Source: Gammaproteobacteria bacterium (GTDB lineage Bacteria; Pseudomonadota; Gammaproteobacteria; Pseudomonadales; Azotimanducaceae). From it: 9,451 nucleotides of DNA. Below, piece by piece: positions 1 through 6,667 of this stretch. The notes beneath the pieces are model-generated. The model made no database searches, was not told the DNA's origin, and worked only from the letters and a program-made list of their open reading frames with translations. Position numbers and translations under genes: made by a program. The DNA lies in assembly GCA_018667205.1 (NCBI GenBank), contig JABIVN010000050.1, positions 1 to 9,451 of the forward strand, in the 5' to 3' direction. How positions within the stretch are numbered: position 1 is the first letter of the stretch; each line of letters begins with the position of its first letter.

Positions 1-234
1 ATCCTCATGGCAGGCGACAGTCTGCAAAGGTTGCTTAATGCTGTTTCCACCCTGGCGTTAAATGCGGTGCGCCATGTATTCAACGAACCGGGTCTTACCG
101 CAGCCGGTTGGCCCTTTAAGCAGCACAGGAAGTCGCTGAGCGTAGGCCGCCATGAACACTTCAACTTCATCTGCAAGCGGCAGGTAGTAAGGTTCATCGT
201 GTAATTCGTATCCGCTCGCTAATTCTGTACTCAA
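1..234 (-). CDS. MoxR-type AAA+ ATPase, CbbQ/NirQ/NorQ family, N-terminal part; interrupted by an in-frame TAA
   Basis: The visible N-terminus carries the family's usual '[23 protein letters not shown]' region, then a perfect Walker A (GPTGCGKT, about residues 41-48) and '[10 protein letters not shown]'. After Ile58 comes TAA (60-58). The same frame then resumes at 36-1 with [12 protein letters not shown], which fits the family's 'RPL.TVACH.D' block without adding or losing a residue if 24 bases are skipped. Family members are ATP-driven remodelling factors that activate enzymes such as Rubisco or nitric oxide reductase together with a VWA partner (CbbO/NorD); that partner would lie outside the window. 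I chose TTG at 234 because GGAG lies six bases upstream. TTG at 246 is the alternative; an in-frame TAG sits just before it. The gene is the last visible one of a minus-strand run, 43 bases after the crotonase gene. It could be a pseudogene, a recoded gene or an assembly artefact. The family call is firm; the intactness is not. Confidence 0.75.
37..65 (-). repeat. GCATT direct repeats flanking a 24-base in-frame interruption of the AAA+ gene
   Basis: Read on the minus strand, GCATT occurs at 65-61 and again at 41-37, exactly 24 bases apart. The first copy ends in the Ile codon ATT, which is followed at once by TAA. The second copy also ends in ATT in the same frame, and conserved family sequence resumes there. 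The segment between holds CCAGGGTGG, which can form a three-pair mini-hairpin or act as a weak Shine-Dalgarno-like stretch seven bases before the second ATT. The insert is not a tandem copy of either flank. Confidence 0.7.
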
Positions 235-277
235 GTCAATCTCCAACTAATCTCATGTCTATTGTTAATACCGTCCG

Positions 278-1099
278 TTATTCCCCGGTCCAGTTGGGCT
301 TACGCTTCTCCAAAAACGCATTCACCCCCTCTGCAAAATCTTTCTGTCGACTCATAGCGTCGATCAATCTCTCGCTGTCCTTTACCGACGCGGCCACATC
401 CCTATGGAGATCCTTGTAAATCTGCCATCGGGTTTCTCTTAGCGACCCTGGCGACACCGTTTCAATCATCTGCCGAACGTATGCATAGGTCTCTTTCAAA
501 AGAAGGTCAGGCTCAACTAACCTGTTAACCAACCCTAACGCGAACGCTTCATCAGACGTGAAAATTCGACTGGTTAGCAACAGGTCATTCGCTCGCGGCA
601 ATCCGATCAGCCGAGGGAGCAACCAGGACAAGCCATATTCCGCCGGAAAATTAAGTTTGCCATGGGCGGTCGTAAACTTGACGCCGGGCACCGCAAACCG
701 AATGTCCGCAAAGCAAGCCAAAACCAAACCGACGCCGGCTGCCGGGCCGTTGATGGCGGCGACCACAGGCTTTGACAGCCCAAAATGATACGCAAAAGAC
801 GCGTCAAAATCTGTGCTGACCCCTTTACCAGGTTCCGCCAGAGCATCGGGCGTACCCGCGTCGTAACCACCTTTCTCAATATGGCCTTCAAGGGCTTTGG
901 TATCGGCGCCCACACAAAAACCTTTACCCTCACCTGTGACGACAATCGCACGGACATCAGCAGCCTTGTCAGCCCGAGCAAGAACGTCACGGTATTCGGT
1001 ATGCATTCGGCCAGTCCAAGCATTCATGCGATGTGGGCGGTTCAGCGTGATCGTCGCGATCTTGTCCAGCACGTCGTACCGGAGTGTTTTTAAGTCCAT
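278..1099 (-). CDS. enoyl-CoA hydratase/isomerase (crotonase superfamily)
   Basis: This 273-residue protein has the length of a single-domain crotonase. Crotonases stabilise an acyl-CoA thioester enolate through two backbone NH groups. The matching oxyanion-hole segments are visible as FCVGADTKAL (61-70) and NGPAAGVGLVLACFADIRFA (117-136). The region PAEYGLSWLLPRLIG (152-166) and the LLLTSRIFTSDEAFALGLVNRLVE stretch (173-196) are typical of the enoyl-CoA hydratase/isomerase branch with an 'AE.G..WLLPR' motif. By my hand alignment, the two catalytic glutamates of rat mitochondrial crotonase (E144, E164) correspond here to His146 and Asp172, so classical hydratase activity is uncertain. Glu154 in the PAEYG motif could serve as the acid/base. 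The start is ATG at 1099 with a GGGA upstream. It lies only 15 bases after the hydrolase stop, implying one transcript. Substrate unknown. Confidence 0.9.
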   Translation of the reverse strand: MDLKTLRYDVLDKIATITLNRPHRMNAWTGRMHTEYRDVLARADKAADVRAIVVTGEGKGFCVGADTKALEGHIEKGGYDAGTPDALAEPGKGVSTDFDASFAYHFGLSKPVVAAINGPAAGVGLVLACFADIRFAVPGVKFTTAHGKLNFPAEYGLSWLLPRLIGLPRANDLLLTSRIFTSDEAFALGLVNRLVEPDLLLKETYAYVRQMIETVSPGSLRETRWQIYKDLHRDVAASVKDSERLIDAMSRQKDFAEGVNAFLEKRKPNWTGE

Positions 1100-1114
1100 C
1101 TATTATCCCAACGT

Positions 1115-1723
1115 TTAATCAACAAAAGCAGTTATTAGAAATTCTCTCACGATCTTGGTGATCTGGTCATGACACCTAACAAAAAAATGGTCTGTATCCG
1201 GGATCTGCTCTACCCAAGTGTTCCCATCAACAAACCAGTCTTTAGCCGAGTCAGTGTTCACGAATTGGTCATTTTCCGCGAGGATCACCAGGCTTGGCAA
1301 GGTCGGCGGATGCTCCTGACCAAAAAAACCCAAAGCCGGCGCGACAAGAATCATACATTCCGGGGCCAGTATGTTCTGAGCGGACAAAGCTACTGCACCA
1401 CCAAATGAGTATCCCACCAGGATGATCCGTTCACCAACCGACCCTTCACGCACCCAGTTCGTTGCTGCGGCCACGTCGTCGATTTCACCCAGGCCGTCGC
1501 CGTACCTTCCCGCAGAACCACCGACGCCTCGAAAATTAAATCGCAGGCTGCTGATCCCGGAACTAAGCAGCGCTGATTCGAGTGCATCGAGTACCCGGTC
1601 ATTCATCGTCCCACCAAATTGAGGATGTGGATGACAAAGCACCGCAGTCACGCCGGTGGCGGCGCCGGCTTCTGAATACCGGGCCTCAAGGGGACCGGCT
1701 GTGCCCGCTATAACAAATTCCAT
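1115..1723 (-). CDS. alpha/beta hydrolase (COG2945-like, HPHPxFGGTMxxRV type)
   Basis: A small cytoplasmic alpha/beta hydrolase of 202 residues from ATG at 1723. The diagnostic N-terminal signature HPHPQFGGTMNDRV lies at about 31-44, and NFRGVGGSAG near 63-72. The nucleophile elbow is GYSFGG with Ser106. The acid is probably Asp152 in LAENDQF, and the catalytic histidine is His179 in DTDHFF, so the triad looks complete. Proteins of this group are predicted esterases or thioesterases of unknown substrate. A TTG codon directly before the ATG could serve as an alternative start; neither has a strong Shine-Dalgarno, only a GAGA about ten bases upstream. This is the first gene of the minus-strand run continuing into the crotonase and the AAA+ ATPase. 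The pairing with a crotonase fits hydrolysis of a CoA thioester or ester intermediate, but that is inference. Confidence 0.88.
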   Translation of the reverse strand: MEFVIAGTAGPLEARYSEAGAATGVTAVLCHPHPQFGGTMNDRVLDALESALLSSGISSLRFNFRGVGGSAGRYGDGLGEIDDVAAATNWVREGSVGERIILVGYSFGGAVALSAQNILAPECMILVAPALGFFGQEHPPTLPSLVILAENDQFVNTDSAKDWFVDGNTWVEQIPDTDHFFVRCHDQITKIVREFLITAFVD

Positions 1724-1848
1724 CAAAGGTTATCTCACTTGGCAGGTAATCCGAAAAACCATAATCTAACACACGCTTAAAACACTTGAGGTGACAGTTC
1801 TTTCAGCTTTGGTTAGAGTCGCTCTTAACCCAGACTTACAGGCACCCC

Positions 1849-2355
1849 GTGCGCGCAGCTAGCTTCCTATTTTTCATCATTCCGTTGGTTGAAATGATCA
1901 TCCTCATCCAGGTGGGCGGCATGATTGGTCCGTTGCCTACAGTCGGCCTAGTGGTGCTGACCGCAATCTGCGGTGTATCGCTGCTGCGGTCAGAAGGAAT
2001 GGCAACCCTGAGCAGGGTTCAGGAGAAGTTACAAAGAGGCGAAATCCCTGAGTCAGAGTTGCTCGAAGGGATCATGTTAATTGTTGGCGGAGCGCTTTTG
2101 CTGACACCCGGCTTCGCGACCGACATCTTTGGCTTTGTTTGCCTGATTCCCGTTTTAAGGGGACCGCTGGCAGCCAGAATTATTCGTTCAACCAGCTTCG
2201 GGAAATTTCAAATGCACAGCCAGTTTCAGCGTGGTGGTTTCCGAAATAAGGATGGGCAATCAGGACAAACAATCGACGGAGAGTTTGTCTCCGAGCCTAT
2301 TGATGACGTCCCCGCCGCCAAGGCTAATTTAGAGAACCCAAATAAACCTCAATGA
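1849..2355 (+). CDS. fxsA: FxsA family inner-membrane protein
   Basis: A 168-residue membrane protein matching FxsA, known in E. coli as a suppressor of F-plasmid exclusion of phage T7; its molecular function is unclear. The family pattern is clear: a first hydrophobic helix FLFFIIPLVEMIILIQVG (6-23), a second helix GPLPTVGLVVLTAICGVSLLR (27-47), then the amphipathic linker 'ATLSRVQEKLQRGEIPESELLEG' region, and the conserved LLLTPGFATDIFGF (83-96) within the last membrane segments. From about residue 115 a hydrophilic, presumably cytoplasmic tail follows. The start is GTG at 1849 with a modest AGG six bases upstream; it places the first helix at the usual distance from the N-terminus. The stop TGA overlaps the next gene's ATG (ATGA), so translation of the peptidase is probably coupled. 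In enterobacteria fxsA neighbours groESL; that is not the case here. Confidence 0.88.
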   Translation: MRAASFLFFIIPLVEMIILIQVGGMIGPLPTVGLVVLTAICGVSLLRSEGMATLSRVQEKLQRGEIPESELLEGIMLIVGGALLLTPGFATDIFGFVCLIPVLRGPLAARIIRSTSFGKFQMHSQFQRGGFRNKDGQSGQTIDGEFVSEPIDDVPAAKANLENPNKPQ

Positions 2356-3755
2356 ATCCAGAAGAAAACACCAATTACGTCGATCAATTTTGGGATGATG
2401 TCATTCTTCCCAGCCTGACTGAATACGTCCGAATACCTAACAAGTCACCGCTGTTCGACCCGTCATGGGAAGCCAATGGTTACATGCATGATGCTGTTAA
2501 TCATATGGTCTCGTGGGTAAAGGCCCAGGAGGTTCCCGGACTTGAAGTGCAGGTTCACCAATTGCCAGGACTAACGCCCACCATCCTCATGACCCTGGAA
2601 GGTGATACTGACCAAAATGTCTTGATTTATGGACACCTGGACAAGCAACCGGAATTTGATGGGTGGGCGGATGGACTGGCACCGTGGGACCCGGTTATCC
2701 GCGATGAAAAACTCTACGGCAGGGGTGGCGCTGACGATGGATATGCGATTTATTCTGCAGTTGCCGCTATTAAGTCACTGCTCGACCAGAAACTACCTCG
2801 ACCGCGGATCAACGTCATTATTGAGGCGTCCGAAGAAAGCGGTAGCCCGGACCTTGCCCACTATATGGAAAATCTTGGCGAAATCATTGGTGACCCGAAT
2901 CTTGTGATCGCCCTTGATTCAACCTGTGGCAACTATGATCAGCTCTGGTTAACCACCTCGCTGAGAGGGATGCTGGTCGCAGATCTTACCGTTCGCGTAT
3001 TAACACAGGGCGTACATTCGGGTGCGGCGGGGGGGATTGTTCCTTCCAGTTTTCGACTGCTCCGACAGATAATATCGAGACTTGAAGATGAGGACACAGG
3101 CTTTATCAAGCCTTCCTTCTTGAACGAACAAATTCCGGACATTCGCCGGCAGGAAGCGATCGCAGCAGGAAAGGTTCTCGCTGATTCATTTGCCGAAATG
3201 TATCCATTTGCTGGACATGGCGGTCCGGTCTCTGATGATCCCACCGAACTGGTGCTCAGTAATACGTGGGCACCTAGCCTGGCCATTACCGGACTTGGCG
3301 GAGCGCCTTCCCCGGAAGCGGCTGGTAATGTGCTGCGCCCAGAAACCACCGCGCGATTGGCCCTAAGAATTCCTCCGACAACTGATGCCGTGAAGGCCGC
3401 GGTTGCACTAAAGGCACTTCTAGTTGACGCTGCCCCAAACAACGCCGATGTGAGTGCCTCCTTTCACACACCAAATGCCGGTTGGCATGCACCCGCAACC
3501 ACGCCTACGCTAATGAATAGCCTAATGGCGGCTTCAATGGATTACTTCGGCGCACCAGCTGTTGCAATGGGCTGCGGTGGGAGCATCCCGTTTATGGAGT
3601 TTCTCGCCAGCCGGAGCCCAAATGCACAATTCGTGGTCACGGGCATACTGGGTCCACATTCCAATGCTCACGGCCCTAATGAATTTTTGCACATACCGGC
3701 AGCGAAAAAATTGACCGCCTGTGTCGGAAAAATTATTGCAGACTGGCGTGCTTAG
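2352..3755 (+). CDS. M20 family metallopeptidase (carnosinase/CPG2-like dipeptidase)
   Basis: A 467-residue di-zinc peptidase of the M20 family, which hydrolyses dipeptides or N-acyl amino acids. There is no signal peptide, so it is cytoplasmic. The metal and catalytic residues can be followed in order: His95 and Asp97 in YGHLDKQP, bridging Asp128 in GRGGADDG, the general base Glu161 and ligand Glu162 in EASEESGS, Asp189 in ALDST, and the C-terminal ligand His440 in SNAHGPNE. His222 in GVHSGAAGG belongs to the inserted dimerisation domain, which spans roughly 205-325. The overall pattern resembles cytosolic non-specific dipeptidases more than ArgE/DapE. The gene begins inside the FxsA stop codon. 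It is followed within a few bases by a GC-rich hairpin and T-rich stretch, so it appears to be the last gene of a two-gene unit. Substrate not determinable from sequence. Confidence 0.93.
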   Translation: MNPEENTNYVDQFWDDVILPSLTEYVRIPNKSPLFDPSWEANGYMHDAVNHMVSWVKAQEVPGLEVQVHQLPGLTPTILMTLEGDTDQNVLIYGHLDKQPEFDGWADGLAPWDPVIRDEKLYGRGGADDGYAIYSAVAAIKSLLDQKLPRPRINVIIEASEESGSPDLAHYMENLGEIIGDPNLVIALDSTCGNYDQLWLTTSLRGMLVADLTVRVLTQGVHSGAAGGIVPSSFRLLRQIISRLEDEDTGFIKPSFLNEQIPDIRRQEAIAAGKVLADSFAEMYPFAGHGGPVSDDPTELVLSNTWAPSLAITGLGGAPSPEAAGNVLRPETTARLALRIPPTTDAVKAAVALKALLVDAAPNNADVSASFHTPNAGWHAPATTPTLMNSLMAASMDYFGAPAVAMGCGGSIPFMEFLASRSPNAQFVVTGILGPHSNAHGPNEFLHIPAAKKLTACVGKIIADWRA

Positions 3756-3776
3756 CGTCACCAGACGCGTTTATTT
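3755..3776 (+). terminator. probable intrinsic terminator after the M20 peptidase gene
   Basis: GCGTC (3755-3759), loop ACCA, GACGC (3764-3768), followed by GTTTATTT. The 5-bp GC-rich stem begins at the last base of the peptidase stop codon. The T tract is interrupted by one A, so efficiency is uncertain. On the minus strand there is no T run after the hairpin, so it would not serve the convergent acyl-CoA dehydrogenase gene. Confidence 0.5.
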
Positions 3777-3826
3777 AGCCGCTTTTGTGCTCAGATGTTT
3801 CATTCAGGCACGTTGACTGTCTGTGT

Positions 3827-4990
3827 CTAAAGTCCCAGTACCTGCTGAGCAATAATGTTATGTTGAATCTCGCTTGTACCACCCGCAATCGTGTAACCAC
3901 GATGGTGAAACAAGCCACTCGCCACCATGTCAGCAATCTCGGCGCCCGCAGGACCACCTTCGCGCAGCGTTGAATCCTGCGGTAACCCAAGATACCCAAC
4001 TATCTCATAGAGCATTCTATCCATGTCCTGCACAAGTTGGCTGCCCTTGAGCTTTAGCATGGAGGGCTCTGCGCCGATGTCAAAACCCTTATCGAACTTT
4101 GTGAGTAACCGTAGCGCTGTTGTATCCAGCGCTTCCAGCCGTATCACCAACGCGGCTACACGTTCCTTGAACGCCCCCGCGTGAGGATTTTCGTTTAGAG
4201 CACTCATAATATTCGACAACATTCGTCGGTTCTCTGCCACCCTGGAGACCAGCAAACGCTCATTGCCAAGCAAGTTTTTTGCGACGCTCCACCCCCTGTT
4301 CTCTTCACCCAGCTTGTTCAATCTGGGCACGCGAACCTGGTCAAAGAACACCTGATTCCAGAGTCGCTTGCCGTTAAACGCCAGCAAGGGCTTAACCGTA
4401 ATGCCAGGGTCATTCATGCCCGTCAGCAGGAAGGTAATGCCCAACTGCGGCTTAGCCTGGGTATCGGTACGTACCAACATAAAGATATGATCGGCACGTT
4501 CTGCCGCGCTGGTCCAAATTTTGGAACCCGTGACAACATAATCATCACCGTCAATTACAGCCCTGGTGCTTACCGACGCGAGGTCTGAACCGGCCTGCGG
4601 CTCGGAGTATCCCTGACACCAGGAGATATCGGCGTTCAAAATTTTTGGCAGGTAATATTGCTGCTGCGCCTGCGTGCCATATTTAATAATCGCCGGTCCC
4701 ACCATGGAAAAGCCAAACCCCTGAACTTCAGGTGCATGGTGCATTTTCATCTCGATATCGAACAAGTGCCTGCGCACCATCGTCCATCCGGACCCACCAA
4801 CCTCTACAGGCCAATTTGGTGCTGCCCAACCCCTGGCATTGAGGACCCGGGTCCAGCTGTCTTGCTCTTCCTTGGAAATGGGATAACCCAGCTCCACCTT
4901 CCTGCTAAGCTGTGGGTCTAGGTTTTCTGACAGAAAAACCCTGACATCTCTCTGAAATAGCCGGTCTTCCTCGCTCACTTGCAGTTGCAT
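3827..4990 (-). CDS. acyl-CoA dehydrogenase family protein (PimC/FadE26-like)
   Basis: A 387-residue FAD enzyme that would introduce an alpha,beta double bond into an acyl-CoA. Visible are the N-terminal helical domain with ARGWAAPNWPVEVGGSGW (52-69), the FAD/substrate motif WCQGYSEPQAGSDLAS (124-139), KIWTSAAERADHIFMLVRT (157-175) in the beta domain, and the C-terminal GGTSEIQHNIIAQQVLGL (370-387). At the usual MCAD glutamate position (the 'YEGTS' motif) this protein has Gly370. A glutamate is found instead in GNERLL (Glu244), at the place used by isovaleryl-CoA dehydrogenase-like enzymes. The 'APNWPVE.GG.GW' style is typical of pimeloyl-CoA dehydrogenase large subunits and heteromeric FadE proteins. 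ATG at 4990 has a strong GGAAGGA seven bases upstream. It is a monocistronic minus-strand gene, divergent from the lipoprotein gene and convergent with the peptidase. No second ACAD subunit gene is adjacent. Confidence 0.93.
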   Translation of the reverse strand: MQLQVSEEDRLFQRDVRVFLSENLDPQLSRKVELGYPISKEEQDSWTRVLNARGWAAPNWPVEVGGSGWTMVRRHLFDIEMKMHHAPEVQGFGFSMVGPAIIKYGTQAQQQYYLPKILNADISWCQGYSEPQAGSDLASVSTRAVIDGDDYVVTGSKIWTSAAERADHIFMLVRTDTQAKPQLGITFLLTGMNDPGITVKPLLAFNGKRLWNQVFFDQVRVPRLNKLGEENRGWSVAKNLLGNERLLVSRVAENRRMLSNIMSALNENPHAGAFKERVAALVIRLEALDTTALRLLTKFDKGFDIGAEPSMLKLKGSQLVQDMDRMLYEIVGYLGLPQDSTLREGGPAGAEIADMVASGLFHHRGYTIAGGTSEIQHNIIAQQVLGL

Positions 4991-5128
4991 AGCCCGATCC
5001 TTCCTTCATGCCAAGGGATGCAGCATTGCACACTTAAAGGCATACAGGAACGGTCTAACAGACAATCAAACTCGACTCTGGGTGCAGATAACGATAGCAT
5101 CACCTTTTTTAGTCGCGCGGTTCGAAAC

Positions 5129-6460
5129 ATGCCTAACCGGAACACGAAGCCAGCTCTTCTGCTGCTTGCCATTCTTCTTTTAAGCGCCTGCGGTTCTGAC
5201 TCAGGTTTTAATGAAGACACAGATTTTATTGCTAAAGATGGCTTCGTCCAGTTCGTCAACATGATGCCCGATAGCCCCTCTGTCATCATGCTGCATGGGC
5301 TTGACAGAACATCGGTCGGCTTTCCGTTGGCTCAATCAGTTGGCCAAGTCCCGGTGGATAAGTATGACTGGCGGATTGCGTACCTTGACTCCAACGACGA
5401 CGAAGTGACTGTCGCTGAGGGCGAAGACCAATCAGTTCTCGAAAATGGGCTATCGACTTTTCTTTGGATGGGAAGCATGACCCAACCTAATATCCAAATC
5501 GTAGACGCGCCCTTTATTCTTCCCGCCGACCGCACAGAAGGTCTCGCAGATATATGGTTTGCGTCTAACCTGACTAATCACCCTATGGTAGACATATACC
5601 TCACGGACCTAGGCGCAGCGCTCGCTGGCGCAACGCCTACTGCTACTGTCACATCAGGCAGCTTTACTAACAGGTTTTCCGTAGATGCTGGGCCCAACCA
5701 GCAACTACGCATCACGGTCGCGGGATCGAACGCCTTGTTATTCGATAGCGGACCCCTGGAAATTCTAGACAGAACGGAAGACTTGTACGCATTAGTTGAT
5801 GACTTCGGACCGAATGGCGAAAACCACGCCAATGTCGTCCGTACCGTCGGTGCTGAGGGGTCTACGATCCTAGACGTATCCCAGTCAGCTTCCGTCCGGA
5901 TCGGGAATTACTCAGAACAAACGCCGGTAACGGCAACGCTGGGCGCTAACATATACCCCAACATCATCAAACAGACACGCAGCAGTTCGCAGACAACCGG
6001 CAACAGCAGCGCCGAATTTAAAGTGACCGATGCTAATGGCACGATTTTGGAAGAAAGCGCAGGTCCTGTCACTATAAGGAGAGGTGCACTCCAGTCGATT
6101 TACACGTTCGAGAACAACACAACTAATGCCACATCCGTCACCCGTTCGCTTGTTGTTGCTGATTCATTTCGTCTTGTTCGTGACCGAGCACTGATTAAAT
6201 TCATTAACGGTAGCAACGATGCTGTTGACTTCTATATCCTTCGTTCAGGCCAGGACCTTGATGAAGTAGCGCCTTTACTAAACGATATTGGTTTCGCGGG
6301 ATCGCCAAACAACGAATCCATAGCCAATAACGTTGAATACGTTGTTCGAAACTCAGGCAATACAGAAACACTCGCCAGTGCAAGCAACACCCAACAAGAA
6401 GGGGTTGGCTACACGCTGATTTTCGACACTCAGGGCGTTCTGCACGTTTTAGCAGACTAG
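5129..6460 (+). CDS. lipoprotein with DUF4397-like repeats
   Basis: A 443-residue exported protein. The start at 5129 is chosen because it gives a textbook lipoprotein signal: MPNRNTK, a hydrophobic core, then the lipobox LSAC with Cys21 as the lipidated residue, followed by GSDSG. The longer frame back to 4979 would bury this signal internally and run into the divergent gene. The mature part shows about four related modules of roughly 90-105 residues, near 38-130, 138-240, 248-344 and 352-443. Each opens with a short beta strand such as FVQFVNMMPDSP, IWFASNLTNHPMVDIYL or LIKFINGSNDAVDFYI. This is the 'V.V.N.SPDAP.VD.Y' pattern of DUF4397, a beta-rich repeat of unknown role in surface and periplasmic proteins. 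Asp/Asn/Thr content is high and mature-part cysteines are absent apart from Cys21. No clear Shine-Dalgarno precedes the ATG. Whether it faces the periplasm or the cell surface is unknown. Confidence 0.85.
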   Translation: MPNRNTKPALLLLAILLLSACGSDSGFNEDTDFIAKDGFVQFVNMMPDSPSVIMLHGLDRTSVGFPLAQSVGQVPVDKYDWRIAYLDSNDDEVTVAEGEDQSVLENGLSTFLWMGSMTQPNIQIVDAPFILPADRTEGLADIWFASNLTNHPMVDIYLTDLGAALAGATPTATVTSGSFTNRFSVDAGPNQQLRITVAGSNALLFDSGPLEILDRTEDLYALVDDFGPNGENHANVVRTVGAEGSTILDVSQSASVRIGNYSEQTPVTATLGANIYPNIIKQTRSSSQTTGNSSAEFKVTDANGTILEESAGPVTIRRGALQSIYTFENNTTNATSVTRSLVVADSFRLVRDRALIKFINGSNDAVDFYILRSGQDLDEVAPLLNDIGFAGSPNNESIANNVEYVVRNSGNTETLASASNTQQEGVGYTLIFDTQGVLHVLAD

Positions 6461-6526
6461 AAAAAGTCAAAACACGATGGTGACGGCTGTGGGAAAACAC
6501 CAACACGCTTTCGGCCATGCACAAGA

Positions 6527-6555
6527 TCCCTTCGATGCTTGACAAGCATCTGGGA
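6527..6555. other. strong hairpin in the gene-free stretch after the lipoprotein gene
   Basis: TCCC (6527-6530) and GGGA (6552-6555) enclose, after a small internal loop (TTC opposite T), the perfect 7-bp stem GATGCTT (6534-6540) / AAGCATC (6544-6550) with a GAC loop. No T run follows directly on either strand, so it is not a classical intrinsic terminator. It lies 67 bases after the lipoprotein stop and could protect the mRNA 3' end or be part of a terminator region with the T-rich tract further on. Confidence 0.55.
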
Positions 6556-6586
6556 CGGCGACGTTTCTGTTTGGTCTAGGCTTTTA

Positions 6587-6637
6587 TTTCTGAACTTTTT
6601 TTCTGAACCTTTTTTTCTGAACTTTTTTTTATGAACC
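6587..6637. repeat. T-rich tandem repeat, period 13-14, about four copies
   Basis: TCTGAAC begins at 6589, 6602 and 6616, and a variant TATGAAC begins at 6630. The copies are separated by runs of 6 to 8 T, giving a period of 13-14 bases. The tract is directly followed by an imperfect terminator-like hairpin, CCACCT (6636-6641) / AGGTGG (6649-6654). The T runs precede rather than follow the hairpin on the plus strand, so it is not a standard terminator. The homopolymer runs are prone to slippage, so the length may vary between strains or be inaccurate in the assembly. Confidence 0.7.
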
Positions 6638-6667
6638 ACCTTTTCTGCAGGTGGGACGTTAGAAAAA

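Noticed and set aside
607..1023. 138-codon minus-strand frame within the crotonase gene
   Set aside because: It overlaps the crotonase on the same strand in another frame and has no family features; it is a shadow.
1727..1848. Promoters between the hydrolase run and the FxsA gene
   Set aside because: Divergent promoters are expected here, but I found no hexamer pair with acceptable spacing on either strand.
2939..3442. Long minus-strand open frame (167 codons) inside the peptidase gene
   Set aside because: It lies opposite a clear M20 peptidase with all metal ligands. The translation is Ser/Ala-rich with no recognisable domain.
4979..5128. N-terminal extension of the lipoprotein frame by 50 codons
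   Set aside because: It would overlap the start of the divergent acyl-CoA dehydrogenase gene and would place a perfect lipoprotein signal internally.
4991..5128. Promoter pair between the acyl-CoA dehydrogenase and lipoprotein genes
   Set aside because: Candidates such as TCGACT-N17-TAGCAT (plus) and TTGATT-N17-TGTATG (minus) match the consensus too poorly to list.
6457..6639. 60-codon Lys-rich minus-strand frame across the T-run repeat
   Set aside because: Its N-terminal half is just the translation of the A-rich repeat. There is no good ribosome site and it overlaps the structured region.
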